This document shows positions 1-8,495 of a DNA stretch of 64,000 nt, piece by piece (position 1 is the stretch's first letter; each line of letters starts with the position of its first letter). Below the pieces are notes generated by a model. The model was not told the DNA's origin, made no database searches, and saw only the letters and a program-made list of their open reading frames with translations. A program made the position numbers and the translations under genes. Source of the DNA: JAENVU01 sp038250905 (GTDB lineage: Bacteria > Actinomycetota > Acidimicrobiia > IMCC26256 > JAENVU01); contig JBBSBV010000022.1 in assembly GCA_038250905.1 (NCBI GenBank), positions 12,969 through 76,968 on the forward strand, in the 5' to 3' direction.

Positions 1-249
1 GGTCTCGGTGCGCAGCGCGATGCGGAACGCGGAGTACCGCCGGAGCCCGGTGCAGATCGCCTGCACGATGCCGACGAGCACCATGATCACGGTCAGCCGG
101 ATGACCTTGTCCTGGTCCCCGACCCGCATGCCGTCGTCGATCGCGGTCGCCGCGAGGAGCGGGATGGTCAGCTTCGCTCCGGTCCACACCACGCCGGCCG
201 CGATGCCACCGACGACCCAGCCCCGCTGCGGAGCGACGGCACTGCGCAT
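1..249 (-). CDS. ABC transporter permease/ATPase, N-terminal part (runs off left edge)
   Basis: Only the first ~83 residues are inside the window. They read as the start of an ABC exporter membrane domain: a short basic N-terminus, a hydrophobic helix (about residues 10-30), the motif AIDDG typical of the first outer loop of type-1 exporters, then a second helix. The ATPase domain would lie beyond the edge. The ATG at 249 is the only standard start seen. The frame stays open upstream into the end of the FtsH-like gene, encoding a plausible charged extension, so the true start is uncertain. It may be co-transcribed with the FtsH-like gene. Confidence 0.7.
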   Translation of the reverse strand, partial: MRSAVAPQRGWVVGGIAAGVVWTGAKLTIPLLAATAIDDGMRVGDQDKVIRLTVIMVLVGIVQAICTGLRRYSAFRIALRTET

Positions 250-382
250 GAGCCGCCACCCGGCGCGGCGCCGGGCCTTGTCGTGCGTGAACTGTTCGGA
301 GGCGCTGAGCGCGGTATCGACGATGGATCGAGGGTACCCCGACCGGTCGCGACCGCCCGCGGGGTTCCCGGGCCGGCGCGTG

Positions 383-2200
383 CTACTCGACGGTGCCGAT
401 CGCGTGGGCCGCGCGTGCCTCGTCGAGGACGCCGGTGATCTCGTCGCCGACCAGTTCGTCCTTCAGCAGCAACTCGTCTCGGAGGGCCTCGACGAGGTGC
501 CGGTTGGTATCGAGCAGTTCCCGGACCGACTCCTTCGACCGGTCGAGGATCTTCTCCACCTCGTGGCGGGCCTGATCGTCGCCGAGGACCCGGGAAATCA
601 GACCGGTGTCCAACGGACCACCACCCGACGCCTGGAAGCTCACCAACGAACCGGCCATGCCGAGGGCGCCGACCATCGTGGCCGCCACCGTGGTGGCCTG
701 CTGGAGGTCGGAACCCGGACCGGTGCCCGACTCGCCGAACCACAACTCCTCGGCCACCATGCCGCCGAACGCGATCTGGATCTGCGACAGCAACTCGGTG
801 CGGTTGCGGAGGAACCGCTCCTCGGTGTCGGAATGCGCGAGCAGCCCGAGCGATCCGCGGCGGCGGATGATCGAGAGCACCTCGAGCTTGCGCCCGATCC
901 CCATGAGGTGCGCGACGACCGCGTGGCCCGCTTCGTGGGTCGCGATGATCCGCGTCTCTTCTTCGGTGTACTCGATCGGATTGGCGAGCCCGATCTCCTC
1001 GGTGAGCTTCGCCTTCTGGATGTCGTCCCACTCCATCGCGTCGCGCCCGGCCCGCAACGACCAGACCAGCGCCTCGTCGAAGAGGTGCTCGATCATCACG
1101 GGCGAGTAGCCGAGCGTGACCGCCGCGAGTTGCTCGCGACGCTCTTCCTTGTCGAGTTCGGGAACGTGCGCCTTCTTGTCCAGGTAGAGGTCGATGATCT
1201 CGCGCCGACCCGACCGCGACGGCAGGTCGAAGTGGATGGATCGGTCGAACCGACCGGGCCGCAGCAGCGCGGGGTCGAGCGCGGACGCGCGGTTCGTGGC
1301 CCCGATCACGAGGATGTTCGACGACGCCGGTGGCTTCTTCTTGATCTCCCACCTCGCGGGCAGGAACCGGTTGGTCTTGCTGACGCACCAGCCCGTGATC
1401 TTCTCCCCCGTCGTCGGCTCGTCGAACGACTGGAGCTGGATCAGCAGCTCGTTGATCACGCCGGCGAAGCCCTCGCCGAGGCCCCGGTTCACGGTACGGA
1501 CGTCGTGGCGCGCCTCGGGTTCCTTCATGCCGGCGCGGGCGACGGCGATCGCGTCGATCTCCTCGATGAAGCCGATCGCGCCGCCCTCGCGGCGGGCCGC
1601 CTTGCGCAGTCCCTTGAAGAACTTCGCGATCTTGCGGTTGGTCTGCCCGAAGTACGGCGACTGGATCGAACTCGCGGCCACGAAGTGGAACGGCACCCCG
1701 GCCTCACGGGCCATGGCCTTGGCCATGTAGGTCTTGCCGGTCCCGGGCGGACCCTCGAAGAGGATCGCCCGCCGCGGGTTGCCACCCATCTTGTCGTGGA
1801 AGGTCTTGTACGCGAGGAACAGGTTGAGCGTCTTGACGACCTCGTCCTTCACCATGCCGAGGCCGACGACGTCGTCGAGGCGCACCGGGATCTCGCTCGG
1901 CCGGTAGACCGTGTGCGGAGACCGGCCCATGAGCATCATCGGGACGAGCAACACGCCCCCGAGGACGGTGATCATGACCAGCCCCGGGATCATGTTCGCC
2001 CACTCCGGCGGGAGGTTCAGGCGGGGCATGCCCCAGTGGACCGGATTGCCGCCGAGCGCCCGCGCGAGCGGATAGTCGAAGGCGATCATCGCCACGATCG
2101 CCAACCGCAACAGGCGCTTGCGCCGGCCCGCCTCCCGGTGTCGGGCGACATCGCCCCGCGAGCCGAGGACGGTGGATCCACCGATCAGGCCTACGTCCAT
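383..2200 (-). CDS. FtsH-like membrane AAA ATPase / zinc metalloprotease
   Basis: A 605-residue protein resembling FtsH, which degrades membrane and short-lived proteins at the inner membrane. One weak and one clear membrane segment (about residues 31-45 and 71-91) precede the AAA module. Walker A GPPGTGKT is near 150-157, the SRH region contains ATNRASALDPALLRPGRFDR, and the protease zinc site HEAGH is near 422-426, with the third-ligand region ending TGPGSDL. Two oddities: Walker B reads FIEEIDA where FtsH has FIDEIDA, and about 30 extra residues sit between Walker B and the SRH. It may therefore be a divergent paralogue rather than the housekeeping FtsH. The ATG at 2200 is preferred, with GGAGGGAA upstream; a GTG at 2239 is possible. 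Confidence 0.85.
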   Translation of the reverse strand: MDVGLIGGSTVLGSRGDVARHREAGRRKRLLRLAIVAMIAFDYPLARALGGNPVHWGMPRLNLPPEWANMIPGLVMITVLGGVLLVPMMLMGRSPHTVYRPSEIPVRLDDVVGLGMVKDEVVKTLNLFLAYKTFHDKMGGNPRRAILFEGPPGTGKTYMAKAMAREAGVPFHFVAASSIQSPYFGQTNRKIAKFFKGLRKAARREGGAIGFIEEIDAIAVARAGMKEPEARHDVRTVNRGLGEGFAGVINELLIQLQSFDEPTTGEKITGWCVSKTNRFLPARWEIKKKPPASSNILVIGATNRASALDPALLRPGRFDRSIHFDLPSRSGRREIIDLYLDKKAHVPELDKEERREQLAAVTLGYSPVMIEHLFDEALVWSLRAGRDAMEWDDIQKAKLTEEIGLANPIEYTEEETRIIATHEAGHAVVAHLMGIGRKLEVLSIIRRRGSLGLLAHSDTEERFLRNRTELLSQIQIAFGGMVAEELWFGESGTGPGSDLQQATTVAATMVGALGMAGSLVSFQASGGGPLDTGLISRVLGDDQARHEVEKILDRSKESVRELLDTNRHLVEALRDELLLKDELVGDEITGVLDEARAAHAIGTVE

Positions 2201-2328
2201 GTGTTCCGGTTCCCTCCGCCGAATGCCCAGTGCCGTCACCCTACGTGGTCATAACGGATATTTCACTCACCCATTGTGGGGAGATCGTCACCGGCGAGCC
2301 CCCAGGAAGCGGGTTGTAGGGTCGATCG

Positions 2329-2730
2329 ATGCGCCTCGTCGATCCCCGTGCGGGCCGATTCGAACAGGCGGTCGTCGTGGTGATCCTGCTCGCCGGGTTC
2401 GTGTTCCAGCAGGCCTGGAGCATCCCGATCGCGGCGGTCGTCGCGGGGCTCGGCGCCATCATGGGTGCGCGCTCGCCCCTCGCCCGGTTCTGGACCTCGG
2501 TTCTCGCGAGTCGGCGGCCCAGCCGCGCGCCCTTCGAAGCCGCCACCATCGCGTCGCGTCAGAGCTTCCTGCTCTTCGCCGGCCTGACCATCGCGACCCT
2601 GCTCTTCGTCGCCGACGCGATCGCACTGGCGTCCATCGTGGCCGCGGTCGTGGCGATCATCGGCGCGCTCGGTGCCACCGGGGTGGTCAGCGTCTCGGCC
2701 GAGATCCAGCGGCGCGCGACACGCGGGTAG
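2329..2730 (+). CDS. DUF4395-like small membrane protein
   Basis: A 133-residue protein with about four hydrophobic helices. It begins with a VDPR..RF motif and has SPLARFW after the second helix, a pattern I associate with DUF4395 membrane proteins. The C-terminal cysteines common in that family are absent. No function is known. It is transcribed divergently from the FtsH-like gene across an ~130-bp gap and convergently with the RmlC-like gene. Confidence 0.6.
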   Translation: MRLVDPRAGRFEQAVVVVILLAGFVFQQAWSIPIAAVVAGLGAIMGARSPLARFWTSVLASRRPSRAPFEAATIASRQSFLLFAGLTIATLLFVADAIALASIVAAVVAIIGALGATGVVSVSAEIQRRATRG

Positions 2731-2745
2731 CGCCGCGCCGGCGTC

Positions 2746-3285
2746 CTACTGCGGGACGAGGTCGGCCGGAATATCGGCCACGCGCGGGTTCGCGCGGTCC
2801 CGGTCCGACAGCGTCGGCGTGGTGCCGGGCCAGTCGATGCCGATGGCCGGGTCGTCCCACGCCACGCCGAGCTCGTCGGCCGGGTTGTAGTAGTTGTCGA
2901 CGAGGTAGGTGATGGTCGCGTCGGTGATCGCGTAGAAGCCGTGCGCCACGCCGCGCGGGATGTACAGCCCGCGGTGGACGACGGCGTCGAGTTCGACGGT
3001 CAGCGACGCGCCGCGCGTGGGGGACGACACCCGCAGGTCGTGGAGCCCGGCCAGCACCGCGCCGTTCGGCACGTACCAGTAGTCGGCCTGGAAGCGGTGG
3101 TAGTGCAACCCGACCACGGTGTCGGCCATGCGGTCGGCCCGATTGCCCTGCACCATGAGCGGCGATCCTTCGGGGAGCCACTCCTGGCGGAACGTCTCCG
3201 CGAAGAACCCGCGGGGATCGGTCCAGAGCGTGGGCTCGACGACGACGACACCGTCGATGACGGCGGACGGCATGACTTCGGCCAT
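2746..3285 (-). CDS. RmlC-like dTDP-sugar 3,5-epimerase (cupin)
   Basis: 179 residues, the usual length of dTDP-4-dehydrorhamnose 3,5-epimerase, a cytoplasmic cupin of nucleotide-sugar synthesis. Family signatures are WTDPRGFFAETFR near the start, IPRGVAHGFY, and AWDDPAIGIDWP near the end. The central region is atypical: GLHYHRFQADYWYV replaces the usual RGLHYQ...KLVRV segment, so the substrate-binding Arg and Lys are not obvious. No rmlA, rmlB or rmlD is nearby. It may act on another nucleotide sugar. Six bases separate it from the flavin reductase gene upstream, suggesting one transcript. Confidence 0.75.
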   Translation of the reverse strand: MAEVMPSAVIDGVVVVEPTLWTDPRGFFAETFRQEWLPEGSPLMVQGNRADRMADTVVGLHYHRFQADYWYVPNGAVLAGLHDLRVSSPTRGASLTVELDAVVHRGLYIPRGVAHGFYAITDATITYLVDNYYNPADELGVAWDDPAIGIDWPGTTPTLSDRDRANPRVADIPADLVPQ

Positions 3286-3291
3286 GGGGTA

Positions 3292-3792
3292 CTACTCGCT
3301 TCCGAGGAGACGGCCGTATCGACCTTGGTAGAAGAGCAACGGGCCGGCGTCCGCCGTGAGCCCGAGCGCCTCGACCCGGCCCACCACGATGATGTGGTCG
3401 CCGGCCTCGTGCTCGGACTCGATGGTGCAGTCGAGGTAGGCGTGGACGTCCTCGAGGATGGGCCCGCTCCGCCCGATGTGCCAATCGATCTGGCCGAAGC
3501 GGTCGGCGCCGGGCGTGGCGAAGAGCTTGCTGACCGGCTCCTGGTGCTCGTCGAGCACGTTCACCGTGAAGTGCCCGGCGCGCTGGATGCGCGGCCAGCT
3601 GCTCGACGTCTTGGCCGGGCAGAACAACACCAACGGCGGGTCGAGCGACACCGAGGAGAACGAGTTGGCGGCCAGCCCGACGGGCTCGTCGCCGTCCATC
3701 GCCGTGATGACGGTGATCCCGGTGGCGAAATGGCCGAGCACCGCCCGGAAGGACGCGGAATCCGGCTGCAGTACGTCGTCGTCGTCAGGCAT
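3292..3792 (-). CDS. Flavin reductase family protein (FMN-binding split barrel)
   Basis: 166 residues matching the flavin reductase-like domain that supplies reduced flavin to two-component monooxygenases. Visible marks are the N-terminal FRAVLGHFATGITVIT, the flavin-contact segment GLAANSFSSVSLDPPLVLFC, the FTVNVL strand and a C-terminal LLFYQGRYGRL. It lies between the MBL hydrolase and the RmlC-like gene on the same strand, with short gaps. No partner oxygenase is adjacent, so the partner is unknown. Confidence 0.85.
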   Translation of the reverse strand: MPDDDDVLQPDSASFRAVLGHFATGITVITAMDGDEPVGLAANSFSSVSLDPPLVLFCPAKTSSSWPRIQRAGHFTVNVLDEHQEPVSKLFATPGADRFGQIDWHIGRSGPILEDVHAYLDCTIESEHEAGDHIIVVGRVEALGLTADAGPLLFYQGRYGRLLGSE

Positions 3793-3810
3793 GGGAGCTC
3801 CGCGCGCAGG

Positions 3811-4683
3811 TCAGGGTCGGGGAAACCGCAGGACCATACCCTCGGCCGCCGCAATGACCTCGGCGCCGTTGAGCCGGGCGGACGCGTCCTGGGCGCCACG
3901 CAGCAACTCGTCGACCTCGTTGTCGGCATGACTCGGATCGTGGTGGAACATCGCGAGCTTGCGGGCGCCGGACTGTTTCGCGACGTGGACGGCGTAGTCG
4001 ACGGTGCAGTGACCCCAGTGCCGCTTCTGGGCGAACTCCTCGGGCGTGTGTTGCGCGTCGTGGATGAGCAGATCGGCGCCGTCGCAGAGTTCGAGCACCT
4101 CGTCGGGGACGAAGTCGTCGGCGTGGCCGATGCCGCACCCCTGACCGTGGTCCGACAGGTAGGCGACCGAGATGCCGTCCCAGTCGACGCGGTACCCGAG
4201 GGTGGGTCCGACGTGACGGATCCAGCGGGACCGGACCTTGGCGTGGCCGACCGCGAAGTCGTCGTCGCCCGCGTCGAAGAAGTTGATGCTCCCGCCGAGC
4301 TGGTCGGGCCGGATGGGGAAGTACGGCGGCCGCATCATCCCTGCGAAGACCTCGCCGAGCGGCCCCTCGTTCTGACGGGGCCCGTAGATCTCGAGGTTCG
4401 CGTCGGGATCGTGCACGGGCACGAAGAACGGCAGACCCTGCACGTGGTCCCAGTGCAGGTGACTCAGCAGCATCGCGGCCTGGAAACCACCGGCGCGCTG
4501 CTCCTCGAGGAGCTGGGTTCCGTAGTTCCGCAGGCCGGTACCGAGATCGAAGACGATCGGGGACTCGCCCTCACGCTCGAGCGCGACGCACGACGTGTTG
4601 CCGCCGTAGCGCGCGAGGTACTCACCATCGCACGGGGTCGAGCCGCGTACGCCGTGGAACGTCACTGTGAGGTCGCCCGTCAC
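3811..4683 (-). CDS. Metallo-beta-lactamase-fold hydrolase
   Basis: About 290 residues. The fold is marked by the N-terminal FHGVRGSTPCDG, the metal motif SHLHWDHVQG, a YLSDHG strand, LLIHDAQHTPEEF and FHHDPSHADNEVD. This combination resembles the RNase Z/PhnP-like branch of phosphodiesterases; the substrate cannot be told. The start is chosen at GTG 4683, which has AAGG upstream and begins just before the conserved strand. A GTG at 4710 would add nine residues. Confidence 0.85.
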   Translation of the reverse strand: MTGDLTVTFHGVRGSTPCDGEYLARYGGNTSCVALEREGESPIVFDLGTGLRNYGTQLLEEQRAGGFQAAMLLSHLHWDHVQGLPFFVPVHDPDANLEIYGPRQNEGPLGEVFAGMMRPPYFPIRPDQLGGSINFFDAGDDDFAVGHAKVRSRWIRHVGPTLGYRVDWDGISVAYLSDHGQGCGIGHADDFVPDEVLELCDGADLLIHDAQHTPEEFAQKRHWGHCTVDYAVHVAKQSGARKLAMFHHDPSHADNEVDELLRGAQDASARLNGAEVIAAAEGMVLRFPRP

Positions 4684-4747
4684 GGCGGGGGACCTTAGCC
4701 ACAAATTCACCCTACGGGGAGTGGCAGTTCAGGTTCTGTCCGCTTGC

Positions 4748-5605
4748 TCACGCGAGCACGCGCTTGCGGAATCCGGCGAGGCCGACCGCGATGAACAACG
4801 CGGAGAACCCGATCACCGCCGGGTAGACCGCCCACAGACTCATGTGTGGCCCGGCGGTGAGCGCGGCCCGGAATCCCTCGCACATGTAGACGAGCGGGTT
4901 CACGAGAATCAGCTTCTGGAGCCACGGGACCGTGTGCAGCGACTGCCACGGGTAGTAGATGCACCCGAGCATCGTGAGCGGCAACACGATGATGCCGAAG
5001 AGCATCGGGACCGTGCGAGGTTCGAACCGGGTCCCGAACGCGAGGCCGAGAGCTCCGCACATGAAGCAGCACAGCGGCGTCAGGGTGAGCAGCACCAACC
5101 AGTGGATGTCGAGGTGCACCGGCGTCGCGGGCACGAACTTGGCGATCGGGAACACGAGGATCGCGCTCACCGCACCGAAGAGGGCACCCGCGGTCACCTT
5201 CTCGAGCGCGACGAGACTCACCGGCATCGGAGCCAGGACCCGGTCCTCGATCTCCCTGGTGTACCCGAACTCCTGCACCATCGGTAGCGCCACCGACTGG
5301 ATGCCCTGGAAGATGATCGCGAGTCCCACCACGCCGGCGACCAGCGCGGTGGAGAACCCGGCCGCGCCGGCACCGCCGCCCACACCCTGACCGATCTTCG
5401 GGAACACGTACGCGAACACGAAGACCAGCAGGAGCGGCTGGAGGAGCGTCCGCGGGATGAACTCCTTCCAGTTCTTGCGCAGCACCACCAGGTCGCGCAG
5501 CAACAACGCGAGGAAGGCGACCGAGGCCGCGGCCCGCGGCGAGCGGGCCGGCACGAGTTCGGCGCGGGTCGGTGGAGTGGCGCGGGCGGGCGCGGTCGTC
5601 GTCAT
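4748..5605 (-). CDS. ABC-2 type exporter permease
   Basis: 285 residues with six predicted membrane helices and the ABC-2 signature around the central region (MVQEFGYTREIEDRVLAPMPV, as in daunorubicin-type DrrB permeases). It exports a small molecule or lipid together with the ATPase encoded just upstream. The two genes overlap by four bases (ATGA), which indicates translational coupling. The substrate is unknown. Confidence 0.9.
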   Translation of the reverse strand: MTTTAPARATPPTRAELVPARSPRAAASVAFLALLLRDLVVLRKNWKEFIPRTLLQPLLLVFVFAYVFPKIGQGVGGGAGAAGFSTALVAGVVGLAIIFQGIQSVALPMVQEFGYTREIEDRVLAPMPVSLVALEKVTAGALFGAVSAILVFPIAKFVPATPVHLDIHWLVLLTLTPLCCFMCGALGLAFGTRFEPRTVPMLFGIIVLPLTMLGCIYYPWQSLHTVPWLQKLILVNPLVYMCEGFRAALTAGPHMSLWAVYPAVIGFSALFIAVGLAGFRKRVLA

Positions 5606-6546
5606 TCGCGCAGGTCCTTTCCGGTGAGGGCGATGAACACCGTCTCGAGGGTGGTGGCGGTGGCGGAGAGGTCGGTGACGGTGAAGCCGGCCGCTTCGGC
5701 GACGTCGATGACCCGAGGCAGGATCCCCTCCGTCCGCGCGGTCCAGAGCCGCACCACGCCGTCGGCCGGTTCCACCTTCGACGCCTCCGTCACCCCGGCA
5801 CGCAATGCCTCGGCCAGCAGTTCGGTGTCGCCCTCGGCGGTGACCGTCACCATGGCGTCGATCCCGATCGACTGCTTGAGGGCCGACGGCGTGTCGGAGG
5901 CCAGCAACGTGCCGTGGTCGATGATGGCCAGCCGGTCACAGAGTTGGTCGGCTTCTTCCATGTAATGCGTGGTCAGCAGGATGGTCTGCCCGTCACGGTG
6001 GAGTTCACCCAGGATCTCCCACAACGCGATGCGGCTCTGCGGGTCGAGGCCGGCGGTCGGCTCGTCGAGGAAGAGGATCGCGGGCCGGTGCATGATCGCC
6101 CGCGCCACCATGAGCCGCTGCGCCATCCCGCCGCTCAGCGCGAGCACCGGGACCCGCGCCCGATCGGCAAGCCGGAACTGGTCGAGCAGGCGATGGGCCT
6201 CGGCCTTCGCGGTGCGGGCGGTCATCCCGAAGAAGCGACCGTGGAAGTAGAGGTTCTCGAACACGTCGAGGGACCGGTCCAGGGTGTTGGTCTGGGGCAC
6301 GACGCCGATGACCTGCTTCGCCCGCGTCGGGTGCGCCACCACATCGACGCCGTCGACGTAGGCCTTGCCGCCGGTCGGGATGACGCGCGTGGTGAGCATG
6401 CCGGCCGTCGTCGTCTTCCCGGCACCGTTCGGACCGAGCAGACCGAAGATCTCGCCCGCCTCGACCTCGAGGTCGAGCTGGTCGACGGCCCGGATGTCAC
6501 CCGGATACACCTTGGTCAACTGCTCGGTACGGATGACAACGTCCAT
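5602..6546 (-). CDS. ABC-2 type exporter ATP-binding protein
   Basis: About 314 residues. Walker A GPNGAGKTT, Q-loop PQTNTLD, signature LSGGMAQRL, Walker B ILFLDEPTAGLD and the switch His in LLTTHYMEEADQL are all visible. The C-terminal ~90 residues follow the DrrA-type extension. It energises the permease encoded immediately downstream. The start is set at ATG 6546 (protein begins MDVVIRTEQ); an upstream in-frame start at 6573 would add nine residues. Confidence 0.92.
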   Translation of the reverse strand: MDVVIRTEQLTKVYPGDIRAVDQLDLEVEAGEIFGLLGPNGAGKTTTAGMLTTRVIPTGGKAYVDGVDVVAHPTRAKQVIGVVPQTNTLDRSLDVFENLYFHGRFFGMTARTAKAEAHRLLDQFRLADRARVPVLALSGGMAQRLMVARAIMHRPAILFLDEPTAGLDPQSRIALWEILGELHRDGQTILLTTHYMEEADQLCDRLAIIDHGTLLASDTPSALKQSIGIDAMVTVTAEGDTELLAEALRAGVTEASKVEPADGVVRLWTARTEGILPRVIDVAEAAGFTVTDLSATATTLETVFIALTGKDLRE

Positions 6547-6579
6547 ACGTCCATACTGCTCGTTCGCTCGCACTCCTGA

Positions 6580-6690
6580 CGGTCATGCCTCACGTGGGCT
6601 CGCTGCCTCGCGGCTCGCTCCGCAGGCTCCGCTCGGGTTGGAGTTCGGGTCGAGCGGTCGCCTGCCGCCCGATCGCTCGTGACGTAGCTT
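6580..6690. repeat. Low-complexity GCTCG/GAGCG intergenic tract
   Basis: Before the hydrolase gene the sequence is dominated by imperfect copies of GCTCGC and GGCTCG (for example CGCGGCTCGCTCCGCAGG). Similar tracts occur at 16784-16890 and 18085-18160. It can fold, but no poly-T run follows, so a terminator role is only possible. Confidence 0.4.
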
Positions 6691-6696
6691 CCCGTC

Positions 6697-7578
6697 ATGA
6701 GTGACCCAAAGCGCATCACGGTCCGGGACATCGACTTCGCGTATCTGGAGGCGGGGCCCGTCGACGGTCCGCTCGCGTTGTGCCTGCACGGGTTCCCGGA
6801 CCATGCGCACACATGGAACCTGCTGATGCCCGAACTGGCGGCGGCGGGCTACCACGTCGTCGCACCGTGGTTGCGGGGATACGCGCCCACGGGACTCGCG
6901 CCCGACGGCAACTACCAGACCGCATCGGTCGCGCTCGACGCACTCGCCCTGGCCGACGCGTTCGCCGGCGACGGTGATGCCGTGCTGATCGGTCACGACT
7001 GGGGCGCGATCTCGTCGTACGCCGCGGTCGGCCACCGGCCCGAGCGTTTCTCCAAGTTCGTCTCGCTCGCCGTCCCGCACTCGAGCGGGCTCATGCCGAT
7101 GTTCTTCACGCCCCAGCAGCTGCAGCGGTCGTTCTACGTGTTCTTCTTCCAGACCCCGCTCGCGCCGATGATCGTGCCGGCGAACGACTTCGAGTTCATC
7201 GACTACCTCTGGAGCAACTGGTCACCCGGCCACACGCCCGACGCGGAGTACATGCGGGCACTGAAGGACACGCTGGGATCGCCGGGCACCATCGAGGCCG
7301 CGATCGACTACTACCGCTACACGCTCGGCACGCTGCCCGGCGACCCTGCCCTCGCCGAGATCGGTGCCGCCGCCGACGGCCCGATCAACGTCCCCACGCT
7401 GTACCTGCACGGCATCGACTGCGGGTGCATGGGTGTGGAGTCGGCGAACGAGGAGCTGCTGCGACCGAACTTCCCGGCCGGCCTCGAGCTGCATCTCATC
7501 CCCGACGCCGGGCACTTCCTCCACCGGGACCAGCCCGAGCAGGTCAACCGGCTGATCCTCGATTTCCTGACCCCCTGA
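6697..7578 (+). CDS. Alpha/beta hydrolase, epoxide-hydrolase-like
   Basis: 293 residues. It has the oxyanion motif HGFP (about 30-33), the nucleophile elbow GHDWG (nucleophile Asp, as in epoxide hydrolases and haloalkane dehalogenases), and a C-terminal DAGHFLHRDQPEQV with the catalytic His. A cap region of about 100 residues separates the elbow from the second half. It is a soluble cytoplasmic enzyme whose substrate cannot be told. It is monocistronic, converging with the SDR gene. Confidence 0.85.
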   Translation: MSDPKRITVRDIDFAYLEAGPVDGPLALCLHGFPDHAHTWNLLMPELAAAGYHVVAPWLRGYAPTGLAPDGNYQTASVALDALALADAFAGDGDAVLIGHDWGAISSYAAVGHRPERFSKFVSLAVPHSSGLMPMFFTPQQLQRSFYVFFFQTPLAPMIVPANDFEFIDYLWSNWSPGHTPDAEYMRALKDTLGSPGTIEAAIDYYRYTLGTLPGDPALAEIGAAADGPINVPTLYLHGIDCGCMGVESANEELLRPNFPAGLELHLIPDAGHFLHRDQPEQVNRLILDFLTP

Positions 7579-7645
7579 CCCCCAACCCGCCTTCTCGCAC
7601 ACGAGCCGCACGCCAGGTCAGGCAGAACGAGCGACGGAATCGCGG

Positions 7646-8425
7646 TCAGGGAGCCGCGATCCGGTGCAGTTCCGGGTACGCCTTGTTCATCGAGGCGCCG
7701 TCGACGAACAGCGTGTCCCCACTCACCCAGCGGCCTTCGTCACTCACGAGGAAGAGCGCGGCGTCGGCGATGTCCTCCGGCTGCCCCGCGCGACCGAGCG
7801 GCGTCGACGCGACGTAGGCCTCGCGGATCGCCGGGACGATCTGAGTGAAGGCGGTGAGTGGGGTGTCGATGAAGCCCGGCCCGATGCCGGCCACACGCAC
7901 ACCGCTGGGTCCGAGTTCCATCGCGGCACACCGGGTGAGCATCTCGACCGCGGCCTTGGAGCAGCAGTACGCGCTCATGCCCTCGGCCGGCACGCGTGCG
8001 TTGATCGACGCGATATTCACGATCACACCGGATCCGGCCGTTCGCATCACCTGGGCCTCGTGCTTGACCGAGAGCATGACGCCGGTGAGGTTCGTGTCGA
8101 TCACGGCCCGCCACTCGTCGACGGGATGGTCGGCGACGAACCCGAACGTACCGAAGCCGGCGGCGTTCACCGCGAGGTCGAGCGCGCCGAACTCGCTCGT
8201 GGCCCGCGCCACCGCCCGCTCGACATCTGCCTCGACGGTCACGTCGATCTGCTCGGTGACCACGGCCGCGCCGAGTTCGGTCGCGGCGGCGGCCAACGCT
8301 TCGGGATTCCGGTCGGCGAGCACCACCCGGGCCCCCTCGGCCACGAACCGACGCGCACAGGCGAGCCCGATCCCGGACGCCCCTCCCGTGATGAATCCGA
8401 CGCGACCCTCGATCCGACCCGACAC
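7646..8425 (-). CDS. Short-chain dehydrogenase/reductase (SDR)
   Basis: 259 residues, classical SDR length. It has the cofactor motif TGGASGIG near residues 14-21, NAAG in the middle, the catalytic Ser-Tyr-Lys as IASIN...YCCSKAA, and PGFIDTPL after the active site. The Asp-Arg at the end of the second strand (VLADRN) favours NAD(H). The C-terminus has the common WVSGDTLFVDGA. The alcohol or ketone substrate is unknown. It has its own short upstream gap before the MmpL gene end. Confidence 0.9.
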   Translation of the reverse strand: MSGRIEGRVGFITGGASGIGLACARRFVAEGARVVLADRNPEALAAAATELGAAVVTEQIDVTVEADVERAVARATSEFGALDLAVNAAGFGTFGFVADHPVDEWRAVIDTNLTGVMLSVKHEAQVMRTAGSGVIVNIASINARVPAEGMSAYCCSKAAVEMLTRCAAMELGPSGVRVAGIGPGFIDTPLTAFTQIVPAIREAYVASTPLGRAGQPEDIADAALFLVSDEGRWVSGDTLFVDGASMNKAYPELHRIAAP

Positions 8426-8495
8426 CGTTGCTCCCCTCGTCTGGTCGTGTGACCCTAGGGGCCGCGGAGCGGACGCGGCGCCCAGGTGGGCGGCG

